From an uncultured Alphaproteobacteria bacterium (GTDB lineage Bacteria > Pseudomonadota > Alphaproteobacteria > Rs-D84), in NCBI GenBank assembly GCA_937903135.1, contig CALDAH010000001.1, forward strand, positions 1 to 52,000: 52,000 bases of DNA. The letters are read 5' to 3'. Shown in pieces: positions 16,533 to 24,063 of the stretch (positions are counted from its first letter, which is position 1; each line of letters starts with the position of its first letter). The translations under genes and the position numbers were made by a program. A model generated the notes under the pieces. It was not told where the DNA came from. It did no database searches and was given only the letters and a program-made list of their open reading frames with translations.

Positions 16533-17321
16533 ATGACAAAAAAGAAAAAACGTATTTTTGTAGAGTTGCGGCTAAATGCCACAAAAAAGGCTTTGGAATT
16601 GCTGAATAACTATCAACCACTGCCCAAAACGGGAAATTCTGTTTTGGAGAATTATTCCTTATTTGACGACAAAATATTCCCTCTTACCAACCTAGCGGTT
16701 GAACGATATAAAAAACTTGTAAAAATACGCAGTTCTAAACCAGATGTGTTGGCTGAACATTTAAACCAAAACCGGGACAAAAAGTTTGATATTCGTAAAA
16801 TGAAAAACAATCCTGATGGCTCTTTAATATTTAAAGATAAGCCAGAAGGGAGAAAAAGAGCCACTATTAGAAGGTTAACGTATCGCGAATGGTGGACTAT
16901 CGGCGCGGCTGGGGCACTTTATGATATGTTAAACAAATGCTCTGCCTTTCTAACTTGGTTGAATAACAACCCCGATGCCACGAGAAATCAAAGAGCCGAA
17001 CACATAAACCAAATAAAAAACGCTTGGAATGACATGTATATAGAGTTTGAATCATGTTTGGCACAAATCATCAGACAGGAACGTGCCCAAAGCGGACACA
17101 GCACCGCAAAAAAGAGAGCGACTATACAAAAATGGGTTTTAGACAAAGCGCATGAAATTTGCAGCAAACAACAAGTACGCAGCAAACGTCAGTTAGCTGA
17201 TATTATTTTGCTGGAATATTATGAACCCTCCAACTGGAATCCGCCGTTAAAAAAAGACGGTGAACGCGAGACAATATATCGTTGGCTTGCAAATGATACA
17301 ACGCTTGTAATAAAAAATTGA
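16533..17321 (+). CDS. Hypothetical protein of the accessory region
   Basis: 262 residues, basic (starts MTKKKKRIFVELRLNATKKA) and helical, with no membrane segment. The C-terminal part (about 190-255: KRQLADIILLEYYEPSNWNP, then ETIYRWLAND) has the look of a helix-turn-helix DNA-binding or replication-associated domain. No family recognised. AAGG lies upstream. Codon use is AT-leaning and unlike core genes. First gene of what may be an operon with the genes at 17370-18809. Confidence 0.6.
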   Translation: MTKKKKRIFVELRLNATKKALELLNNYQPLPKTGNSVLENYSLFDDKIFPLTNLAVERYKKLVKIRSSKPDVLAEHLNQNRDKKFDIRKMKNNPDGSLIFKDKPEGRKRATIRRLTYREWWTIGAAGALYDMLNKCSAFLTWLNNNPDATRNQRAEHINQIKNAWNDMYIEFESCLAQIIRQERAQSGHSTAKKRATIQKWVLDKAHEICSKQQVRSKRQLADIILLEYYEPSNWNPPLKKDGERETIYRWLANDTTLVIKN

Positions 17322-17369
17322 TGCTAGCGAACTACATAAAATTATAAATTCCTGCGTTATGTTCTGTTT

Positions 17370-17522
17370 ATGGCAGAACAAACGCTGTTATCTTTAAAGA
17401 TTAAAGGGCTGTACTCAGAACCGCTTTCCGATGTCGAAGCATCGGAAGCGGAGGGGCGGCTCGTTTCTTTTTTCAAGATATTAAGCGATGTTTATAAACA
17501 ACAAAACGGAGTAAAAAAATGA
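17370..17522 (+). CDS. Small protein coupled to the SpoVG-like gene
   Basis: 50 codons (MAEQTLLSLKIKGLYSEPL, ending NGVKK). The stop TGA overlaps the ATG of the next gene as ATGA, a typical translational coupling, which supports that the frame is real despite its size. Charged and without membrane segments. Not recognised. Confidence 0.5.
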   Translation: MAEQTLLSLKIKGLYSEPLSDVEASEAEGRLVSFFKILSDVYKQQNGVKK

Positions 17523-17770
17523 CAATTTCAGAAGTAAAAATTCAGTTTGTGCGCCCAAATGACGGATTAATTGGATTTGCAAGCATTGTATTGAATAATT
17601 CGCTGTATCTTGGGTCAATTGGTGTTTATACCAAATTAAGCGGTGGCTATAGATTGACATTTCCAAAAAAGGAAGGTTTTGATGTATTTTATCCGATAAA
17701 CCGCAAAACAAGTCATGCTATAGAACAGGCGATTTATGATAAATTAAAGAAAGTCCGGCAAACAATTTAA
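17519..17770 (+). CDS. SpoVG-like domain protein
   Basis: 83 residues with the SpoVG layout: a first strand with ISEVKIQFV, a middle region of short strands (GFASIVLNNSLYLGSIGV), GYRLTFPKK where SpoVG has its conserved G-x-F-x-x-x-P, then FYPINRKTSHAIEQAIYDK where SpoVG has PI-x-x-x-R. SpoVG proteins bind DNA or RNA in Firmicutes and also occur on mobile elements. CGGAG precedes the ATG and the gene overlaps the previous one by four bases. Assigned from pattern only. Confidence 0.6.
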   Translation: MTISEVKIQFVRPNDGLIGFASIVLNNSLYLGSIGVYTKLSGGYRLTFPKKEGFDVFYPINRKTSHAIEQAIYDKLKKVRQTI

Positions 17771-17928
17771 CCGCTTTAAAGAACGTATCACAAGCACAAC
17801 CGACTAAAGCCGCTTTTGCGACCCTGTCAAACACATATCTATAAATCCAACCCGCGGGAGCAATTTTAATAAATTTTTCAACATCAACCCACGCCCCCAC
17901 GCAGGAAGGGGTTCCGGAGATAGCAAAA

Positions 17929-18627
17929 ATGAAACAGCAGGATTATGAACTTTGGGCAGAATATTCAGCCAGTATGGCCGTAATGCCTAACTCCTTCTTC
18001 GCACAAAGTGTGCTGAAGCAGAATCTAGAAAACGAGCGCGCCAAACGCCGTGAATATACCCAAGAACAAGGGAAATTCTTTGTAAACGACCCGTTGAAGC
18101 CCTATGAACAAAATTTAGCTTTGATTGCAACCACAAACTGCAAATCGCGCCAAGGTTGGCAAAATGATGAAGCAGACGATATGCGCATATGTACAACCGG
18201 CATTATGCTTCATAAAAGCGCGGAAGAACTGCTGGAGCATTACAGAGATAAAATCCAAAGTATATACCGCACAGAAAGCCTATATGAACGCCAAATAGCG
18301 GATTGTAAACAAATGATTGTGAAACTGGGACAACAGATAGTAGACCTAGAGTCAACAAACCAACAACGGGCATTACAGAGTGCTAAAAACAAGTTAAAGC
18401 ACTGGCAGGAACGGCTTACCGGCCTGCAGTGTGGTTTAGCCCATCAGCAAAATCGCGAAAAACGCATAGAACAAAAATGTATGAAATGGCTTGGGATAAC
18501 CGAAAAAATCAAAATTGCAGAAACTGCGCTTGAAATTAAACACGAAAAAGCCAGTCTTGGCAACAAATACGGCTTTAACCCCAAGGCACAATCTCGCGAA
18601 ACCGCGGAAATAATGTTTTTAGACTAA
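17929..18627 (+). CDS. Hypothetical coiled-coil protein of the accessory region
   Basis: 232 residues, mostly polar helix with a likely coiled coil (about 95-200: EELLEHYRDKIQSIYRTESL onward, with many Gln, Lys and Glu). No signal peptide or membrane segment. GGAG before the ATG. It follows the SpoVG-like gene after 158 bases in which I see no convincing gene, and precedes a 56-residue gene by 11 bases. Not recognised; it could be a structural or mobilisation protein of a plasmid- or phage-like element. Confidence 0.6.
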   Translation: MKQQDYELWAEYSASMAVMPNSFFAQSVLKQNLENERAKRREYTQEQGKFFVNDPLKPYEQNLALIATTNCKSRQGWQNDEADDMRICTTGIMLHKSAEELLEHYRDKIQSIYRTESLYERQIADCKQMIVKLGQQIVDLESTNQQRALQSAKNKLKHWQERLTGLQCGLAHQQNREKRIEQKCMKWLGITEKIKIAETALEIKHEKASLGNKYGFNPKAQSRETAEIMFLD

Positions 18628-18638
18628 AAGGCAAAACA

Positions 18639-18809
18639 ATGCGTGATATTTTAATTAAATTACTAAATATGAATGATATGACTTTTGAGACCTTTAAACC
18701 CAAAAATCAAACCGAAGTCATTGCAGCTGCTCTGATTGATAAAATGCGCAATGGCGATATAAAAACAATTGAATACGTAGGAAAGATTGTTGAACAGCCC
18801 CAGTTGTAA
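18639..18809 (+). CDS. Small hypothetical protein
   Basis: 56 codons, MRDILIKLLNMNDMTFETF to KIVEQPQL, directly after the gene at 17929. The end (ALIDKMRNGDIKTIEYVGKI) recalls the last helix of phage terminase small subunits, a weak resemblance. Its stop is nine bases before the structured RNA copy 2, so that RNA may be transcribed from this operon rather than from its own promoter. Confidence 0.5.
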   Translation: MRDILIKLLNMNDMTFETFKPKNQTEVIAAALIDKMRNGDIKTIEYVGKIVEQPQL

Positions 18810-18817
18810 ATATTCGG

Positions 18818-19040
18818 TTGGATTTTCTGCCCATTGGTGTTAATATAAAGGTGCATCGCAAAAGAGATGCCGAGGCGTAAAGAACCTCGCGATAGATGGT
18901 GCCGGATATGCACCACAAAAACATATCCCTGCTTCTGCGGGGGGCCGTTGGCTATACAACAGGGCATCGCCCAAAGGCCAACGGGGTCATTCTATCGTGA
19001 TTTCTTTAACTCCCCGCGCCATCTTTTGCACAAAAAAGGT
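18818..19040 (+). ncRNA. Structured RNA element, copy 2
   Basis: Partner of 14809-15030. Helices: GCATC/GATGC (18853-18870), CGAGG/CCTCG (18871-18889), CGATAGA/TCTATCG (18890-18896 with 18991-18997), TGGTGC/GCACCA (18897-18915) with loop pairing GGATATG/CATATCC (18904-18910 with 18922-18928), CGTTGG/CCAACG (18946-18951 with 18978-18983), GGGC/GCCC (18962-18972), GCGGGG/CCCCGC (18937-18942 with 19012-19017), and a closing GCAAAAG/CTTTTGC (18858-18864 with 19023-19029) that competes with the first hairpin. It ends just before the Shine-Dalgarno (AAGGTGG) of the outer-membrane protein gene. Confidence 0.75.
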
Positions 19041-19046
19041 GGTTAT

Positions 19047-19811
19047 ATGAAAAAAGCAATAATTCCCATAATGATTCTTGGTGTCTGCGTGGCTAATGCC
19101 AGCGCATCGTCCGTGCCTTACCGCAATACTTATTATACTACAAGCGATATGGTGCAAAGAGCCCTAAGAAGAACGCCACAAAAAGATGGAATCCCACGTC
19201 GCGCTTATAACTACATTCCCTCAAAAAGTCCTAACAGCGTAAAAAAAGATTACAAATGGTATATTGATTTTGGCCTTGGATTTGGATATGCCACCGCTGA
19301 ATCTTCATTTGATGCTCAAGATTGGTGTAATCCTGCAGGATGTGTCAATGGCTATTGGGATACATTTCAATATCCCGGCAGTAATCAGAAAAGAAATATG
19401 GGTAAGGAAAACCCAGTTTTCGCTTCGCTTAAGTTCGCACGAAAATATGATAAATTTGCTTGGGGCGCATACGGGGATGCCGGAACACCCGCAAGTGCGC
19501 TGGGACTATTTGCAGAATTTGGTAATCAATGGCTTTTTGATTTGGGTATCGGTGCAGGACATAACTCTATTTTTGAGAAAACCACCGTAGATATACGCCT
19601 AGGTGTGGGATATGCATTTGAGATAACAGACCAGCTAGCCCTTGTTTCAACAGCCTTTTTTAATTATCAGATGGCCAGCAATGGCGAAGCAGAAGGCAAA
19701 GGCTATGACGACGAGAAAGGCACTGTTTGCTACAACTGCTGGACCCGCGGAACAGAGGTGCTCTCTTATTACAGCGGGGGCGTGAAAGCAGTTCTCAGGT
19801 ATAGATTTTAA
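19047..19811 (+). CDS. Outer-membrane beta-barrel-like protein
   Basis: 254 residues from the ATG at 19047 (AAGGTGG upstream); the frame is open further up through the RNA element, but the signal peptide MKKAIIPIMILGVCVANASA fixes the start. The mature part alternates short aromatic strands (WYIDFGLGFGYATAE, FAWGAYGDAG, WLFDLGIGAGH, VDIRLGVGYAFE, LALVSTAFFNYQ) and ends VLRYRF, with the terminal phenylalanine typical of outer-membrane barrels: probably eight strands. Middle gene of the duplicated module; its other copy is deleted internally. Ligand or role unknown. Confidence 0.7.
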   Translation: MKKAIIPIMILGVCVANASASSVPYRNTYYTTSDMVQRALRRTPQKDGIPRRAYNYIPSKSPNSVKKDYKWYIDFGLGFGYATAESSFDAQDWCNPAGCVNGYWDTFQYPGSNQKRNMGKENPVFASLKFARKYDKFAWGAYGDAGTPASALGLFAEFGNQWLFDLGIGAGHNSIFEKTTVDIRLGVGYAFEITDQLALVSTAFFNYQMASNGEAEGKGYDDEKGTVCYNCWTRGTEVLSYYSGGVKAVLRYRF

Positions 19812-19878
19812 CTAGGAACTATATCTGTCCATGCCTTTATATAAGAAGACTATTAAACTTTAACCAAAAGGAGAAAAA

Positions 19879-20091
19879 ATGAATGAATATCTAATACAAA
19901 GCGCATTGTCAAATATGCAACAGCAGGTAGAAATGTACAAAGCAATGGGCATAATAAGCTTTGTTGCGACTGTGTTATCCTGTATATTCCTGTTTGTGAT
20001 TATGGTATCAATATTAAAACGCAGATTTTACAAAGAAGAAGGCCTTGAACGCTATGGATATGGCAATTATGTGGCTGATGATGAAGATTAA
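19879..20091 (+). CDS. Small single-pass membrane protein, copy 2
   Basis: 70 residues, paralogue of 15201-15413: same opening MNEYLIQSA, hydrophobic segment at about 24-45 and the near-identical tail ending NYVADDED. Differences fall mainly in the N-terminal helix. AAAGGAG before the ATG. It sits 67 bases behind the barrel gene, so the module may code for a barrel plus an inner-membrane partner; this is inference from co-duplication. Confidence 0.75.
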   Translation: MNEYLIQSALSNMQQQVEMYKAMGIISFVATVLSCIFLFVIMVSILKRRFYKEEGLERYGYGNYVADDED

Positions 20092-20095
20092 AGAC

Positions 20096-20122
20096 TAAAA
20101 GTGGGGTAAATCCCCACTTTGT
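20096..20122 (+). terminator. Terminator of module copy 2
   Basis: AAAGTGGGG / CCCCACTTT stem, then GTCATTT. Homologous in position to 15418-15446, with compensated changes in the stem. Confidence 0.65.
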
Positions 20123-20152
20123 CATTTATTGCATGTGCAATACAAATCACAA

Positions 20153-23100
20153 TTACATAATATCCGTTATGGCTCGTTTAGCATTTATTTCAAAATCTTT
20201 GGCCAAACAATCCAATATTTCTGCTGTTTTGGGATATTGAAATCTTATAGAGGCAGCATCTTCTCTAAATTTTATAGCTTTCTCTTCCCAATATCCCCCC
20301 GGATTCGTACGGTCAACAGAATGGAAACCACAGGAATTATATTTTCCCCTAACTATACCCTCTATTATATCCCGATTACACACTTCTTCTAGCAGCTCTC
20401 TGACATAGTCAATAGGCCAAATGTCGTCATTAGGGTCAGTCGGGCAATTCGCCAACATAGCACCAATTTGTCTCACTCCTGTACTACTTAATTTCTTATC
20501 CTCTAATTTATCCAACAAATCTATAGCACGTTTAACCCAGCTGTGCAGTTCGATTTTATCATTAAATATATAATCTTTTTCTAATTTAAAATACATTTTA
20601 TTAGCTATTTTTATAGCATTTTTTAACCTGTGTTGTTCTTCTTCATTTTTTTCTTTAGATTCTTCCTTTTTAGCAAACATTAGAGAAATTACCTCTATGA
20701 ACAGCTCTGGATTTGCCTTTAGTTGCTTATAGATATATATCGGCTCTAATTCATTTGAACCATCAAATAATTCAAAATAATTAATTTCTAAATTAAACAT
20801 AATTTTTTCATCTATGTCGGAACGTTTATGTAAAATTTTAAATAACTCCCGTATATGATACCAGTCCATATTATTAAGTTGTTCTTTTGAAGAGTCTGCT
20901 ATACCAAACAGCAAATCTACAATATCTTCGGTTCTAACCCTGCTTTGTCTACGATTTTGCATGGCAAGTAAAGTTGCTAATTCAGGAAACTTCCTAAATT
21001 CCTTTAACTTGCTAATTGCAATATCATATTCTTTATCAGTATTTGGCCAAATTACACCTGTGTTTTTCCAGTAAAATTCAGAAAATCCTTTTTTCTCCAA
21101 CCATTCCCAATATGCTTCATTACCTTTTACAGTACATATCAAAGCCTGCTTATATTCAATTTCCCAATCATCATTAAAAATCTCACTGACTAAACTCAAG
21201 CCCCTAATATTTATGATAACCGCAAACAATACAGACAAAAATCTTTGTACTTTTGGGTCTTTTCTATCGGGAGAATTTAAAAGCTCTAGAACATCAACCA
21301 CCGATATATTAGATAATGCTAGCTCTTCTCCAAGGACGTCAACAGCGTCAATCTGCTTGGCAAAGTCAATTAATCCCTGCAGACCGCTAGAAGTAATTAT
21401 TTCTTGAATGACTTGTTGCAATCTGGGACTGGGGCTTCCCGAGTACTCTCTATAATCCCAAACGGAAAGCTTAGAAAAGATACGTATATTCTTATCTATA
21501 GGATTAGTTGGCATGAGTTCAGTCAATATATCATTTATTCTGGCTATTTTTTCAGCTGCGCCCCAATTCTGTGCATTTTCATCACTCCAGCGACGAGCAG
21601 AATCCACCCAATGCTCTAAATTTTGATATACAGAGTTTTTTAATTCTGCATCTGCATTTGACCAATCAATAGATTTTAATGTATTTATAAACATATCGAA
21701 TCTTTCTGAATTCATATATGTTATATAACGAATTATCTTATCCCATTTATCTTTATCGCATCCTATCATGTTAATAATTTCTGTGTATATATAATTATTA
21801 AACTTACCTATAGCGAGACGAGAAACACGTTCCGGGTCGTGCAATTCAATAAAATTTGGCCTATGGGTAGGCTGACATGTCATATGTTCCGTTGGCAGTA
21901 AGCTATATAATAAATTAAATAAAACATGTGAATTTTTATTTGTTCTTAGTAGATTGGATATACATAATTGCCGTTTATCTAAATCAACCAAAGTATTTGG
22001 AAGCCAAGCACAGAAAATCCGGCTCAAAGTATCAGATGGCGAATTCGCATACCGTAAATTTTCTTTTCTAATTTGTTCCATGTTTACCAATATATTAGCA
22101 ACTCGCATAAAAAACGGTTCAAACCAAGCAAGATTCTCAAGTCCCCATAAAATACCAGAGTATAGACACTCTCCCATAAACCCTATATCCTCGCCTTTCT
22201 CATAAAGGTCAGTTATTAGCACAGGTGAGTTTTCAATAGCGCTTTCAAGTAATTCTAGGTATTTTTCTTGTCCAGCTTCTGCAAATAGAGGCATTACATG
22301 ATTTAAAGTAGCCCATAGCTTCCAATTTTGGCTTTCTAAAACCGCATATATATTATTTTGTATTCTAATTTTGACCCCATTTACATATACAAATTTATCT
22401 TCATTATTAGAAATTGCCGCATATCCACGTGCAATGCCATTGATTAGATTTTTTGAATAATATGTATATTTCCTGGCAACGAAATCGTAAGATGCAAAAA
22501 GACTCTTAGTACCAATTTCGTTATATTTATTGTCTATTTCAGATAATATTTTTTTAGTTTCATTTAAATATCTTAATAGAATATCTTCTGTCAAGTATCC
22601 ACCTAAATAATCAATTATGACATCCGGCGAGATAACCTCCCAAATATCACCTATCTTTTTTATAGGCGCTTCCTCCGTTTTTATATGAAAAGATAGCTTT
22701 CTTACTATTTCCGAATAATCCATTCCAAAAATACTGGATATTGCTTCTTTGTCCTTAGTGTTTTGGTCTGACCAACTACCAACGAACGCAGCCATTAATA
22801 AAATATCCCCATTTTCTTTAGTAGCCCATTGAGGAGCAGGTCTAGAGACATCCTTTCTTTCCATAATACGCTGTAAATGTAGCAATGTACCGTTATGGCC
22901 CAGCTTATTAATAATTTGATTGGTTTTCTCGTATGAACCTAACTTTGTCTCAAGTACACTATACAAAATTTCATTATTAAAAGGTTCTATATAGACAGTA
23001 TTAGGCTCTGTTCCTTTTCCATCATTTTCGCCCATTGGTATAAAAATCTGCAGCCCCCTGTCTACTAAAAAGCCTAAATTTTCTGGTATTCCAAAAAATG

Positions 23101-23932
23101 GAATTAATATAAACTTGCTTGCTTCGCCATCTTCAACCAATCGATTCCAAACACTGACATCCTGAACTATAACAATTTTGGATTTTATTGCATCTATCTC
23201 ATCCTCTGGAAAAGGTGCTTTTAATATAGATGCCATAAAAAACAATAAAGATTCTTTCCGACTGAACGATTTTATATGAAAAACTCCGGAAGCCTTCTTT
23301 AAAAATTTATTTATTTCATTTTGATAATTGTTTGCACGTGCCAAAATTATATTTTCATCAATTGGAATTTCCGTGGAAGCTTTCCACGTCTCCCAAAATC
23401 CATCAAAATCTTTTAATCCGTTGGATTGCTTGCCCATTATGTCCGCTAACCATGCAAAGGTTGCATAATCATGGTCTAGCCAAGTTTCTATGTCATCTGC
23501 ATCATATAATTTGATATCAGCCCATAAATCACTATTTATTACTTTCTTCTTTGTATCTTGTAATACTTTATCTGCATCTTGGACTTTACTTGTAGTTATA
23601 AAAACAAATACAGAATTTTCTTGCTTAATACCTTCAAGCTGATTAGTACGCTTTCTTAAGTCTGTTTCGAATTTTTGCTTATTTTTAACACATTGGCCAC
23701 ACTCTACAATATACGTTTTATATTTTTCGCCCAACACGCTATCAATACGAGTAAGGATTTTTCCGTCAACACCAGGCTTCCATATGCTATCACCACCCGG
23801 CATTTTAATATATTGTATATTATTAAAACCAACGTTATTTATAATTAATCTTCTAAGCAAAAGCGGCAAATATTGCTCTGACTCACGCGTTTTTGCCCAA
23901 TTTTGTAAATCCGTGGTTGTTATTAATTTCAC
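20153..23932 (-). CDS. Large protein with N-terminal restriction-nuclease-like domain, candidate anti-phage protein
   Basis: 1259 residues from a GTG (AAAAGGA upstream). The first 170 residues look like a PD-(D/E)xK-type domain: WAKTRESEQYLPLLLRRLI, MPGGDSIWKPGVDGKI (D56), IVECGQ (E77), KFETDLRKRT, then VFITTSK and YDADDIETWLDHDYATFAWL. I recall this order from large uncharacterised defence-island proteins. The rest is long, helical and without membrane segments, as in sensor or scaffold parts. No clear P-loop: the nearest place (HIKSFSRKESLLFF, about 219-232) lacks the glycines. Neighbouring recombinase and AT-rich codons fit a mobile defence gene. A nuclease role is inference. Confidence 0.6.
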   Translation of the reverse strand: MKLITTTDLQNWAKTRESEQYLPLLLRRLIINNVGFNNIQYIKMPGGDSIWKPGVDGKILTRIDSVLGEKYKTYIVECGQCVKNKQKFETDLRKRTNQLEGIKQENSVFVFITTSKVQDADKVLQDTKKKVINSDLWADIKLYDADDIETWLDHDYATFAWLADIMGKQSNGLKDFDGFWETWKASTEIPIDENIILARANNYQNEINKFLKKASGVFHIKSFSRKESLLFFMASILKAPFPEDEIDAIKSKIVIVQDVSVWNRLVEDGEASKFILIPFFGIPENLGFLVDRGLQIFIPMGENDGKGTEPNTVYIEPFNNEILYSVLETKLGSYEKTNQIINKLGHNGTLLHLQRIMERKDVSRPAPQWATKENGDILLMAAFVGSWSDQNTKDKEAISSIFGMDYSEIVRKLSFHIKTEEAPIKKIGDIWEVISPDVIIDYLGGYLTEDILLRYLNETKKILSEIDNKYNEIGTKSLFASYDFVARKYTYYSKNLINGIARGYAAISNNEDKFVYVNGVKIRIQNNIYAVLESQNWKLWATLNHVMPLFAEAGQEKYLELLESAIENSPVLITDLYEKGEDIGFMGECLYSGILWGLENLAWFEPFFMRVANILVNMEQIRKENLRYANSPSDTLSRIFCAWLPNTLVDLDKRQLCISNLLRTNKNSHVLFNLLYSLLPTEHMTCQPTHRPNFIELHDPERVSRLAIGKFNNYIYTEIINMIGCDKDKWDKIIRYITYMNSERFDMFINTLKSIDWSNADAELKNSVYQNLEHWVDSARRWSDENAQNWGAAEKIARINDILTELMPTNPIDKNIRIFSKLSVWDYREYSGSPSPRLQQVIQEIITSSGLQGLIDFAKQIDAVDVLGEELALSNISVVDVLELLNSPDRKDPKVQRFLSVLFAVIINIRGLSLVSEIFNDDWEIEYKQALICTVKGNEAYWEWLEKKGFSEFYWKNTGVIWPNTDKEYDIAISKLKEFRKFPELATLLAMQNRRQSRVRTEDIVDLLFGIADSSKEQLNNMDWYHIRELFKILHKRSDIDEKIMFNLEINYFELFDGSNELEPIYIYKQLKANPELFIEVISLMFAKKEESKEKNEEEQHRLKNAIKIANKMYFKLEKDYIFNDKIELHSWVKRAIDLLDKLEDKKLSSTGVRQIGAMLANCPTDPNDDIWPIDYVRELLEEVCNRDIIEGIVRGKYNSCGFHSVDRTNPGGYWEEKAIKFREDAASIRFQYPKTAEILDCLAKDFEINAKRAITDIM

Positions 23933-24063
23933 TTACAATCCTTTTGTTGATATATATGTACAACTCATACCTTTTTCAACCTTTTGTTTACAGCCCAAAT
24001 AAACACTGGTATTGCGGCTTTCATAAACTATAATAAACTTAAGTAAAACCAAAAGATTGAGTA

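Noticed and set aside
16411..16620. Small hydrophobic minus-strand frame at 16.4-16.6 kb
   Set aside because: It overlaps the start of the 262-residue gene on the opposite strand; hydrophobicity may reflect AT-rich composition.
17718..17900. Minus-strand 60-codon frame between the SpoVG-like and coiled-coil genes
   Set aside because: It overlaps the end of the SpoVG-like gene on the other strand and has no ribosome binding site or recognisable protein, though its sequence is not obviously random.
20153..23932. STAND NTPase (Avs-type) reading of the large protein
   Set aside because: No Walker A can be found; the nearest segment (HIKSFSRKESLLFF) has no glycine in the loop. I kept only the nuclease-like N-terminus.
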